Shown here: positions 7,491-15,491 of the stretch, one piece after another
How the letters are laid out: each line of letters starts with the position of its first letter
How positions within the stretch are numbered: the first letter of the stretch is position 1
Source: Candidatus Gastranaerophilales bacterium
GTDB taxonomy: Bacteria; Cyanobacteriota; Vampirovibrionia; Gastranaerophilales; Gastranaerophilaceae
Direction of reading: 5' to 3'
DNA: 64,000 bases
Assembly: GCA_944323655.1 (NCBI GenBank)
Contig: CALUTL010000001.1
Coordinates: 124,001-188,000 of the forward strand
Program-made: the position numbers and the translations under genes
Notes under the pieces: model-generated
Database searches by the model: none
Told to the model about the DNA's origin: nothing
Seen by the model: only the letters and a program-made list of their open reading frames with translations

Positions 7491-10373
7491 TTACCATTTT
7501 ATAAGAACAACACCTGAAGTACCTGCTTCCGGATCTGGAGTATGTCCCCAGTATGTACCTTTTCTGCAACCTCGAGTTTCAAGTTGGTTAGCATCAAGCG
7601 GACCGTATCTTTCCTCAATAGATTTGCCTTCAAAAGTACGAACCCATTCACTCGCCCAGCAGTCGTTATAAGAACCACCGCCGTTGCCGCCAGCACCTGA
7701 AGCTGCAATCCAAGCACCTAAGACAGTGTTGTCAACCGGAAGAACAAGGTTAAGGATATTTGACTTGTAATTTGTAACACTTGCCAGTTTACCATTTGTA
7801 CCCGGCTGCTCTGCGTTAAATACTCCGCCTTCATACCAGTACGGCAACTGTTCGGTAACTGTCGGGATACAACCTTTACCGCCCTTACCGCCTTTTGCGG
7901 TTAGAATATCACCGACAATAGTATCACCGCCATCTTGTCCGTTACAAATTGTACGGTCTGTTGAACCATCCGGAGGATGTGAACCAGCTGCACCGCCACG
8001 ACCTAGAGTTATCTCAATATCATCATCTTTAAAGGCTCTTATAATCTTAACTCTGTATTCACCGGCATCTCCGCCTTCTCCATATTGAAGATAGTTAGTG
8101 TTCCAAGTGTAACTATATGTATATTTACCGTTTTCTCTTATAGCATTATTAGTACCTGATGCTTTAAGACAAAATCCAACGTGATTACCTCCGCATTTTC
8201 TGGCGGTATTTTCTGAATATCCGGAACCGTCGATACTGCCTACTGCTGCTTCATTACCACCGGCATAAGGAGCATCCTGACCTTCAACCGGAACAGCCTT
8301 ACCGGCATTTTGTCTTCTTGCACCTTGACCTTTACCCGGCACTTTTGTTTTGTGAAGCTCACACCAATAGTTGCCGTTGCCACCAGTAATTTTTATCTCT
8401 GCTGACCCCTGAGAAGCGGTTCCGTTTTCTGCATAACCGCCATCCTGGTATTGCCATTCATTTTTTGTATAAAGGGTCTTGTATCCTGCTCCGGTTAAGA
8501 GTCTGTCACTTCCTCTTATGCCGGCAGTAATATTTGACTCACCTTTGTAATTCAAACCTGTTGTTACTGCTACATCATTTAATGCACAGAATTTACCTTT
8601 ACCAGCCTCTCCGCCTTTAACTACATCTGGTACATATGCACATGATATCGTTTCATTAGGATCATTTACTTGATCATAACTGAACATACATTCAAAACCG
8701 CTTGAACCCGGTACTTTCCTGTCACAAGTATAATAATCTATATACTGACGTGATTCAGTCCACGTTGATTCTGTTGATACTATACTCTTACCACTGCACG
8801 AACTTGTGTCATCATATGTATATGAATTTGACAATGAACAATTATTCTGTAAGTATTTTTTATCATTATAATTTGTTCCAGTAGCCGGATTGCGGAAATT
8901 TGTATCATAATTGTGTCTGTTACTTGAGTTTGCATCGCCACAAGTACCGTTAAATGTATTTGTACATGACTCGCCGAAAGCACTTAATCCTTCTTTTTCT
9001 GTCAACATAAACATTGGGAATTTTTCTTCTGTTCCGCCGGCTACTACATCATAAAATTCAGAAACTCCTCCGGTTTTTGTTGAATGAACTGATGTAGTGT
9101 TTGTGCCCATGCTAACCATTTGTTCACCAAATGCAGCACTTAAAGATGAATTATCACAAGTTACTCCCGGTATTTCTCCTGCCATAAACGAACCGAAAAT
9201 ACCTGTTCCTGTATATATTTGGTTGCTTCCATAGTTACATACCGTTTGAGATGTACCTGTATCACGCATTACAACACGCTCTTCAACATCTTTTCCATCT
9301 TCCAATGTCGGAGGACTGTCTGGAAGTTCCTCTCTATAAGGAGGTCTTGCGCTTACATTTTCTGCAAACCAGTTTTCTACATCAACCGTTAAATAAGCCT
9401 TGCGGGCTGAACAACTTGCATCGACAGGGATATCATAGGTCTCTGTACAGGTACTGTAACAGGTTGAATCATTGTATCCCCAATCACAGTCTCCTGTTCG
9501 TCTAGTACCATACCTACAGGTAGATTTAGTATATCCATAGATACACTCACGTTTCCCATCCTTATTTTTCCATTGATAACAATCGGACTCAGGACAATCA
9601 CTAGTACAACGCTTTTCATTCCAACTTCTACATTCCTCATCTGAACAATCACTTCCATAACATGTTTCAGTTTCCCAATCTTCACAATCATCACAAGTAG
9701 GACCATAACAGTACTCTCTACAATAATAACTATATTTCTTTTTCTTGTATGTCACAGTCTGATTAGCATAATGAGGAACACATTCTTTCTCTTGTGTTCC
9801 CGTATATTCCCATTCTCTGTATGCTAAACAGGCTCTATTTGCGCAATCCTGCCTGATGTAATAAACATCACCGCCAGCACCGCCATCGCCAAAGTCGCCG
9901 GTACCATCAGCATAAGCCCAAACTTTACCGCCGTATTTTTGAAGTTCATTTAGAGTCATACCCTTCAATTTTAAAATATCGTCAGTCCACCCGAAAGGTG
10001 AAAGGACTTCCGTTTTGGATTGGTATCTGAACAGAGTCCCGCCTTTATATCCGGAAGCACCGCCGCCGCCACCGCCGCCGGTGGCTTGAATATGTAAATA
10101 AGCAGCCCTTGCAGGTGGTGTAAATACACACTGATCTGTATCTTCATCCATTATCTTGTTTTCAAGTCCTATTCCAAGGTATTTTTCCTGATGAAGATTT
10201 CCATCCTTGTTGATATAGCATATATACGCACCGTGAGATGCTAAACGCGGTACTTTTACGTGTTTCTTGGATATTACGGTTACACCTGATGCCAGCATTA
10301 ATGATACTATTACCAGCAATAGCATCATCTCAACCATTGAAAAACCGCGATAAATTCTCGTTTTTTTATTCAT
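7491..10373 (-). CDS. Giant prepilin-like protein with Gly-rich and Cys-rich extracellular regions (960 aa)
   Basis: A class-III (type IV pilin/pseudopilin) leader ends at G10 (RGFSMVEMM); F11 is +1 and E15 the +5 glutamate, followed by a hydrophobic helix (about 14-35). A module shared with the next two genes follows: HGxxxCYxN (47-54), CxFxPP (82-87), YLHIQATGGGGGGG (92-105). Residues 177-321 hold 19 cysteines in patterns such as CYGPTCDDC and CYGSDCSDEEC, suggesting a disulfide-rich insert. The C-terminal half is Gly/Asn/Ser-rich, with GEGGDAGEY, TLGRGGAAG and AKGGKGGKG, and ends GTSGVVLIKW. Most pilins are under 250 residues. AAGGTGA precedes ATG 10373. Last gene of the operon from 12460. 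Probably a surface or pilus-tip protein; no function is known. Confidence 0.85.
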   Translation of the reverse strand: MNKKTRIYRGFSMVEMMLLLVIVSLMLASGVTVISKKHVKVPRLASHGAYICYINKDGNLHQEKYLGIGLENKIMDEDTDQCVFTPPARAAYLHIQATGGGGGGGASGYKGGTLFRYQSKTEVLSPFGWTDDILKLKGMTLNELQKYGGKVWAYADGTGDFGDGGAGGDVYYIRQDCANRACLAYREWEYTGTQEKECVPHYANQTVTYKKKKYSYYCREYCYGPTCDDCEDWETETCYGSDCSDEECRSWNEKRCTSDCPESDCYQWKNKDGKRECIYGYTKSTCRYGTRRTGDCDWGYNDSTCYSTCTETYDIPVDASCSARKAYLTVDVENWFAENVSARPPYREELPDSPPTLEDGKDVEERVVMRDTGTSQTVCNYGSNQIYTGTGIFGSFMAGEIPGVTCDNSSLSAAFGEQMVSMGTNTTSVHSTKTGGVSEFYDVVAGGTEEKFPMFMLTEKEGLSAFGESCTNTFNGTCGDANSSNRHNYDTNFRNPATGTNYNDKKYLQNNCSLSNSYTYDDTSSCSGKSIVSTESTWTESRQYIDYYTCDRKVPGSSGFECMFSYDQVNDPNETISCAYVPDVVKGGEAGKGKFCALNDVAVTTGLNYKGESNITAGIRGSDRLLTGAGYKTLYTKNEWQYQDGGYAENGTASQGSAEIKITGGNGNYWCELHKTKVPGKGQGARRQNAGKAVPVEGQDAPYAGGNEAAVGSIDGSGYSENTARKCGGNHVGFCLKASGTNNAIRENGKYTYSYTWNTNYLQYGEGGDAGEYRVKIIRAFKDDDIEITLGRGGAAGSHPPDGSTDRTICNGQDGGDTIVGDILTAKGGKGGKGCIPTVTEQLPYWYEGGVFNAEQPGTNGKLASVTNYKSNILNLVLPVDNTVLGAWIAASGAGGNGGGSYNDCWASEWVRTFEGKSIEERYGPLDANQLETRGCRKGTYWGHTPDPEAGTSGVVLIKW

Positions 10374-10508
10374 ACTCTGTTCACCTTATATATTGTTGTT
10401 CATATTACCTATTAAGTTATTCAAAGCATTTGCCTCTTTTTTAAACATCCGCTTTTTATAAATAACATTCTTTATTATGTTATTTGGCCGCAATAATAAA
10501 ATATACTA

Positions 10509-11384
10509 CTACCAAATAATTACAACGCCTCCTGGCTTTCCTGCCCTGCCGGGTTGTACGGCTGCTATTCCGTCTTCAATTCCTAATGAATCCAAATAGC
10601 TTTCCATCTGCGATACACTTGACAATGTTGTATCAAATGTAACTTCTATTGTATAAAAAGAATCATAAGAACCAGCAATATCCAGTAATGCTAAAGCATC
10701 CTGTGGTGCGATTCCATGTCCCGTAAAATCCGATAAATCTCTATATACAAGCTTATTACCTGAATAAGATGTTCTATATTTTTTTATGTCCGTAATCGGT
10801 ATTTTATTCGTAACAAAACCGCTATCATTACAAAATGCTATTGATAAATTCAAACCGTCTTGTTCACATCTTGGGGTTCCACAGTTATATTTATTGTAGG
10901 TAAATCGGCACTGAGAAACTATGTCAGCTCCGACACTTGCTGCATTCATATTACCTCGTCCTGCATCTGCCAATAAAATGACACTTCCGTCTATTTTAAT
11001 TGTAGTTTGACCATTTACATTGCCCGGCTCTACTGTGATCGGTTTGTCTAAAGAACTGTAAAATACTGACTTAAATTCTCCCGCATCACCGGCTGATCCT
11101 CCCCCTATTGCATTCAATAAAAGATATTTGGCATATCTTGGAGGTCTGAATACACAAGTATTACCTGTTACATTTCGGGGGTTATTATTTTCTACATATC
11201 GCTGCATCAAAGTTCCTGCAGCATTTTTATAACATTCATATCGGCCGTGACCATCTGATTCTTGGTATGTAACGTGCCTTTTAGAGTATGCATTTGCACA
11301 TAATGCTACAAATATCCCGACTATTAACATTACAACACAGGCTTCAAATAATGAAAATCCAGGCTTTAAATTCTTTTTTACCAT
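10509..11384 (-). CDS. Prepilin-like protein with glycine-rich body (291 aa)
   Basis: Leader KKNLKPG ends at G9; F10 is +1 and E14 the +5 glutamate (GFSLFEACVVMLIVGIF). The same module as the neighbouring paralogs follows: HGRYECYKN (46-54), CVFRPP (about 77-82), YLLLNAIGGGSAG (about 87-99). The protein ends KPGGVVIIW, matching VVLIKW and VVILW in the paralogs. Its glycine-rich part is much shorter than theirs. The ATG overlaps the stop region of the upstream gene by 7 nt, implying translational coupling. No pilus assembly gene is nearby, so the machine that exports it is presumably encoded elsewhere. Confidence 0.85.
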   Translation of the reverse strand: MVKKNLKPGFSLFEACVVMLIVGIFVALCANAYSKRHVTYQESDGHGRYECYKNAAGTLMQRYVENNNPRNVTGNTCVFRPPRYAKYLLLNAIGGGSAGDAGEFKSVFYSSLDKPITVEPGNVNGQTTIKIDGSVILLADAGRGNMNAASVGADIVSQCRFTYNKYNCGTPRCEQDGLNLSIAFCNDSGFVTNKIPITDIKKYRTSYSGNKLVYRDLSDFTGHGIAPQDALALLDIAGSYDSFYTIEVTFDTTLSSVSQMESYLDSLGIEDGIAAVQPGRAGKPGGVVIIW

Positions 11385-12460
11385 AATATTACCACCGCTC
11401 CATTTTTACCGGCTTGCGCTGGGCATGTATCTGATTCACTTCCGTCATCACACTGCGATGGATTATCACAGGTTATTTTTCTAACGTAATTACTTACATC
11501 AACATCCGTACCGGTACCTCCTGCTCTTATTGTATATGTTACAGTATAATCAGTAGTTATATTCCCATATCCGCCGGCTCCGCCGCTTCCTGCTTGTATA
11601 TCAGCTATAAGAGACTCCATTTTTTCGGTATTTTCATCCATTTCTATGCTGTCTGTAAAATCTGATAAATTCTGTTTTCGACCTTCCAAATCTTTTACTT
11701 GACAAATTGAACCTCTTCCGTCAAGCCACATCGGATATTGTCCAGAACCAGTGCCTGCGGCACCGCCTTCTGCTTCAAGGATTGGAACATCTTCTCCGTT
11801 AAATTTTACTATTGTTGTCTCGCCAGGCCGACCTAATGCTCCGCCTTTACCTGGCAACATCGTTATCTCTACATTTGTTAATTTCGGGAAAAATATTGAC
11901 TGTGTTTTTCCCGGCTTGCCGGCATTTCCGTACCTGATGGTTGCATAGCTGCCTTGTCTTTTTCCGACATAACTCGGAGGCATTGTTGTAGGCACAGGAA
12001 GCTGCCCAAAACCTTGCACATCCTGCATCCATTCAGGAAAATCATTTGCGGTTGTATAAGTGTTGTTTTCTGTCTTAGGAGTGACTGTTTTTCCACCGGC
12101 AGTATTCGAACCGCCGCCGCCACCGCCTACTGCGTGAATTAACAAATATACAGCATTCTTCGGAGGGGTAAACGTGCATCCTGCACCTCCTACTGCCGGA
12201 GTTTCACTGGCGCCTTCCTCATTTACATAATACGACATTAGCGTATTCCCGTTATAATAGCACTCAAACCGCCCGTGAAGACTGCGTTTCGTTTTTACTT
12301 CATTTTTCTTAAAATGTATCGCCGGTACACCTATTACAATAAATGACATTATAAGCATTACGACAAGCATTTCTGCTATCGAAAACCCGGCAATTTTTGC
12401 TTCACGTATTGCTATTAAACTCCCAAGCCTGATTCCTTCGGGTGAACCGCCTTGATGCAT
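11378..12460 (-). CDS. Prepilin-like protein with glycine-rich body (360 aa), first gene of the operon
   Basis: Unusually long leader: 25 residues up to G25 (AKIAGFSIAEML), F26 as +1 and E30 as +5. After the hydrophobic helix (about 27-46) come LHGRFECYYN (61-70), CTFTPP (95-100) and YLLIHAVGGGGGG (105-117). Further motifs MLPGKGGALGRPGETT and LEAEGGAAGTG match a glycine-rich domain often seen at the ends of phage tail and surface proteins. It ends KNGAVVILW. Start chosen at ATG 12460 with GAGG about 10 nt upstream and a good promoter at 12496-12524. No closer ATG would give a short leader. Coupled to the next gene by a 7-nt overlap. Confidence 0.82.
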   Translation of the reverse strand: MHQGGSPEGIRLGSLIAIREAKIAGFSIAEMLVVMLIMSFIVIGVPAIHFKKNEVKTKRSLHGRFECYYNGNTLMSYYVNEEGASETPAVGGAGCTFTPPKNAVYLLIHAVGGGGGGSNTAGGKTVTPKTENNTYTTANDFPEWMQDVQGFGQLPVPTTMPPSYVGKRQGSYATIRYGNAGKPGKTQSIFFPKLTNVEITMLPGKGGALGRPGETTIVKFNGEDVPILEAEGGAAGTGSGQYPMWLDGRGSICQVKDLEGRKQNLSDFTDSIEMDENTEKMESLIADIQAGSGGAGGYGNITTDYTVTYTIRAGGTGTDVDVSNYVRKITCDNPSQCDDGSESDTCPAQAGKNGAVVILW

Positions 12461-12495
12461 TCTCTTAAATCCTCATCTAAATTTGTTTATACTAT

Positions 12496-12524
12496 ATTAT
12501 AACACTTTATCCAAAATAATTCAA
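12496..12524 (-). promoter_or_regulatory. Promoter of the glycine-rich prepilin operon
   Basis: On the minus strand TTGAAT (12524-12519), 17-nt spacer ending TGT, then TATAAT (12501-12496): a near-consensus, extended -10 promoter. The predicted start near 12489 gives a leader of about 29 nt. Confidence 0.7.
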
Positions 12525-12542
12525 CCCTGTATCCACCAACCG

Positions 12543-13022
12543 CTAACGTCGGATACATAACCTTTCCAGCCCTCTTACTAAACGTACTACTTTTTTTTCG
12601 CTATCGGCTGTTATTGAATCTACCAATATAGTTTTACAGCCTAACCTTTTGCCAAATAATATATCTGTCAACGGTCTGTCACCTATCATTACGGATTTTG
12701 AAGGATCTACACCCTCTTTTTCCAAAAATATCCGACCTGCCTTTGAACGAGGTTTCCCGGCATCAAACAATACAGGAAAATCCGTCACTGACTTTACTTT
12801 TTCAATATAATCAGGATTTTTATTATTTGAAATTACGGCTACATAAAAGTCTTTACGCACGTTTTTAAGCCAAGAAATAGTTTCTTCGCTGTACTTCCCT
12901 GACTTTGACGCCATCAAAGTGCTGTCCAAATCAAACAATAAAGCTTTTATTCCTTGATTTTTTAAATCTTCCAAATCTATATCATAAATACTTTTTAAAT
13001 TATAATCAGGTTTAAGAAACAT
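12543..13022 (-). CDS. YqeG-family HAD phosphatase
   Basis: 159 residues, whole-length match to the YqeG/GEP4 type of HAD-IIIA phosphatase. Seen: motif I FDLDSTL with D31 and D33 (the family usually has DNT), motif II ISNN (about 64-67), the lysine region DAGKPRSK (87-94) and motif IV GDRPLTD (114-120). The eukaryotic relative dephosphorylates phosphatidylglycerophosphate; the bacterial role is not settled. It overlaps the upstream U32 gene by 11 nt, a clear operon. The prepilin operon 82 nt downstream has its own promoter, so it is probably a separate unit. Confidence 0.88.
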   Translation of the reverse strand: MFLKPDYNLKSIYDIDLEDLKNQGIKALLFDLDSTLMASKSGKYSEETISWLKNVRKDFYVAVISNNKNPDYIEKVKSVTDFPVLFDAGKPRSKAGRIFLEKEGVDPSKSVMIGDRPLTDILFGKRLGCKTILVDSITADSEKKVVRLVRGLERLCIRR

Positions 13023-14271
13023 TTGCTTTTACTCCGATTGTCCTTACAAGCGCATATTTATAATCCTCAGGTGCCTTATCAAACAACAGATAAACATCAT
13101 CATTCGTGTTTGCAAGCCCTAAATCTATTCCGTTTTCGTCTTTTACGGCAAGAAGCTTCGCCCTGAACTGCTCGTTCGGCGTTATTACCTCAACTTCATC
13201 CCCTATAAGCATTTTGTTTTTGATTTTTACAGGATAAAAAACACCCTCATCAAGCTTCAAAGGCTCCTTATTCCCTTTAAATTCGCAAAGAAAATCCGCA
13301 CCCGCAAGCCCTTTTGAAATATCATAACTGTAACTTTCACTGTCATTATTACCCAATGCAAACCCTGTTGTATAACCTCTGTTTCCGACTTTTTGAAGTT
13401 CCGTAAAATACTTTTTCATATCCGCATAAGGATTTTTCAACACTTCATCAATTGCCTCTCTGTAAGTTTTGGCAACGGCGGAAACATAATAAAGACTTTT
13501 TGTACGGCCTTCTATCTTTAATGAATCTACACCTGCATCAATCATTTCTCTCAAATGCTCAACAAGGCAAAGGTCCTTCGGGCTTAAGATATGAGAACCT
13601 CTTTCATCCTGATTAATTTCATAATATTCATCAGGTCTGGTGCTTTCAACAAGCTTGTAACTCCATCTGCAAGGCTGTGAACAATTCCCGTGATTTGCTT
13701 TTCTCTCACCCTTTGTAAAGTAATCACTTAACAAACATCTTCCGGAAAATGACACACACTGAGAGCCGTGAACAAAGCATTCAAGCTCAATATCAGGAAC
13801 ATTTTTCCTTATTTCGGCAATATCTTTTATCGGAAGCTCTCGTGCAAGAATAACCCTTGTCGCACCTAAATCTTTCCAAAATTTTACGCTTTCATAATTT
13901 AAGGTATTTGTTTGCGTGCTTACGTGAATCGGAACGTTCGGAGCTGACTTTCTTAACAAGTTAAAAATCCCGAAATCGCTTACTATAAAAGCGTCAGGCT
14001 CAGCTTCCTTAAACTTGTTCACACACTCTTCCAAAAGTTTTATATCACTGTTAAACGCAAAAATATTTAAAGTTACGTAAGCTTTTGCACCGAGTTTATG
14101 CGCCAGAGCAACGGCTTCTTTTAAATTCTCCAGAGTAATCAAGCTGCCTTTTCTCATTGCTCTCAGGCTGAAATCAACAACCCCCAGATATACGGCATCC
14201 GCCCCGTAACGTACTGCGTATTCAAGTTTTTCCATATTGCCCGCAGGCATTAAAAGTTCAATCTGTCCCAT
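13012..14271 (-). CDS. U32-family protein (TrhP/RlhA-like, RNA hydroxylation)
   Basis: 419 residues. The N-terminal TIM-barrel starts IELLMPAGNMEKLEYAV and is followed by AVYLG. The U32 signature cysteines lie at C165, C172, C179, C197 and C201 (FVHGSQC, SGRC, NHGNCSQPCRW), expected to bind a cofactor or Fe-S cluster. The C-terminus carries a beta-barrel-like segment. Members annotated as collagenase-like peptidases are now known in several cases to be prephenate-dependent tRNA or rRNA hydroxylation factors (TrhP, RlhA); that role is more likely here. There is no Shine-Dalgarno; the promoter lies directly before the ATG (14278-14306), so the mRNA may be leaderless. Overlaps the YqeG gene by 11 nt. 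Confidence 0.88.
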   Translation of the reverse strand: MGQIELLMPAGNMEKLEYAVRYGADAVYLGVVDFSLRAMRKGSLITLENLKEAVALAHKLGAKAYVTLNIFAFNSDIKLLEECVNKFKEAEPDAFIVSDFGIFNLLRKSAPNVPIHVSTQTNTLNYESVKFWKDLGATRVILARELPIKDIAEIRKNVPDIELECFVHGSQCVSFSGRCLLSDYFTKGERKANHGNCSQPCRWSYKLVESTRPDEYYEINQDERGSHILSPKDLCLVEHLREMIDAGVDSLKIEGRTKSLYYVSAVAKTYREAIDEVLKNPYADMKKYFTELQKVGNRGYTTGFALGNNDSESYSYDISKGLAGADFLCEFKGNKEPLKLDEGVFYPVKIKNKMLIGDEVEVITPNEQFRAKLLAVKDENGIDLGLANTNDDVYLLFDKAPEDYKYALVRTIGVKANVS

Positions 14272-14277
14272 AACCGG

Positions 14278-14306
14278 ATAATACCCTAAAGGTCTAAAAT
14301 AATCAA
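14278..14306 (-). promoter_or_regulatory. Promoter abutting the U32 start codon (leaderless candidate)
   Basis: Minus strand: TTGATT (14306-14301), 17 nt, TATTAT (14283-14278), then six bases CCGGTT and the ATG at 14271. The normal start point, seven bases past the -10, is the A of the ATG. Confidence 0.6.
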
Positions 14307-14380
14307 CCGATTAGGTGATGATATTTTTTGAAATATGTAGAAAATAGATAATGTAAGAAGAGAGTTTTCGGAGATTAATT

Positions 14381-14515
14381 ATGCAAACAATAGAAAATGC
14401 AGCATCCACAATTAAAGAAATCTGGCAATATCAGCATCCTGTAATGCACACTTGGTTTTTATTGAGTTCTGTTTCTCTTTGCTTTATGTTTGCTTTATTG
14501 TTTTTTATAGTTTAG
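14381..14515 (+). CDS. Small single-span membrane protein (44 aa)
   Basis: Short reading frame with GGAG 7 nt before ATG 14381 and a TAG stop at 14513. The product has a polar N-terminal half (MQTIENAASTIKEIWQYQHP) and a strongly hydrophobic C-terminal half (about residues 25-44, WFLLSSVSLCFMFALLFFIV). It would be a single-span, tail-anchored-like peptide. No family recognised. It lies in the divergent gap between the U32 gene and the ABC permease, 84 nt before the latter. The good ribosome site and amphipathic-plus-span layout argue for a real gene, but homologs would be needed to be sure. Confidence 0.5.
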   Translation: MQTIENAASTIKEIWQYQHPVMHTWFLLSSVSLCFMFALLFFIV

Positions 14516-14584
14516 AAATTTAAAGTTTGGTTTTAGGTTGTATTATATGCGCTTTCTATTTTAAATCTTCTGATTTAATTTCTA

Positions 14585-14593
14585 TGATATAAT
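14585..14593 (+). promoter_or_regulatory. Extended -10 promoter abutting the ABC permease start (leaderless candidate)
   Basis: TGATATAAT (14585-14593) is a perfect extended -10. Six bases later comes ATG 14600, with no Shine-Dalgarno. There is no convincing -35, as often with extended -10 promoters. Confidence 0.6.
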
Positions 14594-14599
14594 TCATTT

Positions 14600-15424
14600 A
14601 TGAGAAATTTCAGAATTTTTTCGGGTTATGTACTTTTAATCGGTATTGCAATAAGTATGCTCTACCCGTTTTTTGCGATGGTAAACCTGTCTTTTGCAGA
14701 CGATAGCGCAATATTTTCTCAAACTTCGAAATTATTTTACGGGAACCTTACTCTTGAGAATTACAGGAATGTCTTTGAGCAAATTCCGCTTGCAAGGTAC
14801 TTTTTTAACAGCCTGATTGTGGCATCTGTCACAACCTTTTTTACGGTAATTTTTGCTTCTTTTGCAGGGTATGCTTTTGCAAGGTTAAATTTCAAATATA
14901 AAAATATTTTGTTTCTTATAATCCTTATCACAATGCTTATTCCGCCGCAGGTTAACATTATTCCGCTTTTCTTTTTGATGAGGGAATTACATCTGATAAA
15001 TTCTTATGCAGCATTAATTTTGCCGGGGATTTTCGGGGGATTCGGAATATTTTTGATGAGGCAATATTTTTTGGGATTTCCGAAGGACTTGGAGGAATCC
15101 GCCAGAATCGACGGGTGCAATTTATTTGAAACCTTCTTCAAAATTGCGCTTCCGCTTGCGTTGCCGACTGTCGTAACCCTTGCAATATTTACGTTTGTCA
15201 CAACCTGGAATAGCTTTATGTGGCCTTTAATTGTGACAAATACCGAAAGTATGAGAACTTTGCCCGTCGGATTAGCGGTTTTTAAAGGAAGTTTTAGAGA
15301 AATTACGCTTTGGGGAGAACTTTTGGCGTGTTCGGTGATCTGCACAATTCCTGTTATCGGGGTTTTTCTTGCCGGTAAAAAGTATTTTATCAACGACATT
15401 ATGCAGGGCGGAGTGAAGGAATAG
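14600..15424 (+). CDS. Carbohydrate ABC transporter permease, MalG/UgpE type
   Basis: 274 residues with six hydrophobic segments. The cytoplasmic EAA loop that docks the ATPase reads LEESARIDGCNLFETFFKIA followed by LPLALP (about 165-190), typical of the MalG-type sugar permeases. Ends FINDIMQGGVKE, the family's usual C-terminal signature. No partner permease, ATPase or binding protein is in the window, and the next gene is a SulP transporter, so it is an orphan here. It must assemble with components encoded elsewhere, perhaps sharing a common ATPase. The sugar is unknown. Extended -10 directly at the start; no Shine-Dalgarno. Confidence 0.88.
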   Translation: MRNFRIFSGYVLLIGIAISMLYPFFAMVNLSFADDSAIFSQTSKLFYGNLTLENYRNVFEQIPLARYFFNSLIVASVTTFFTVIFASFAGYAFARLNFKYKNILFLIILITMLIPPQVNIIPLFFLMRELHLINSYAALILPGIFGGFGIFLMRQYFLGFPKDLEESARIDGCNLFETFFKIALPLALPTVVTLAIFTFVTTWNSFMWPLIVTNTESMRTLPVGLAVFKGSFREITLWGELLACSVICTIPVIGVFLAGKKYFINDIMQGGVKE

Positions 15425-15455
15425 TTTTGAATATTTCAGCAAAAATATTAAATAA

Positions 15456-15484
15456 TTGCACTGACGGTTTGTTTTTGTTAAACT
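15456..15484 (+). promoter_or_regulatory. Promoter abutting the SulP start codon (leaderless candidate)
   Basis: TTGCAC (15456-15461), 17-nt spacer ending TGT, TAAACT (15479-15484), then seven bases to ATG 15492. No ribosome site intervenes. Confidence 0.55.
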
Positions 15485-15491
15485 GCCCGTA

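Noticed and set aside
9251-9706. Overlapping reading frames opposite and within the Cys-rich part of the giant prepilin
   Set aside because: Compositionally odd frames without ribosome sites, explained by the biased codons of the cysteine-rich segment.
7491-10373. Diversity-generating retroelement target in the giant prepilin
   Set aside because: No reverse transcriptase, template repeat or adenine-biased near-repeat was seen in the window.
10386-10448. 20-codon frame just upstream of the giant prepilin gene
   Set aside because: It ends right before the ribosome site and could be a leader peptide, but it has no good ribosome site of its own and is too short to support.
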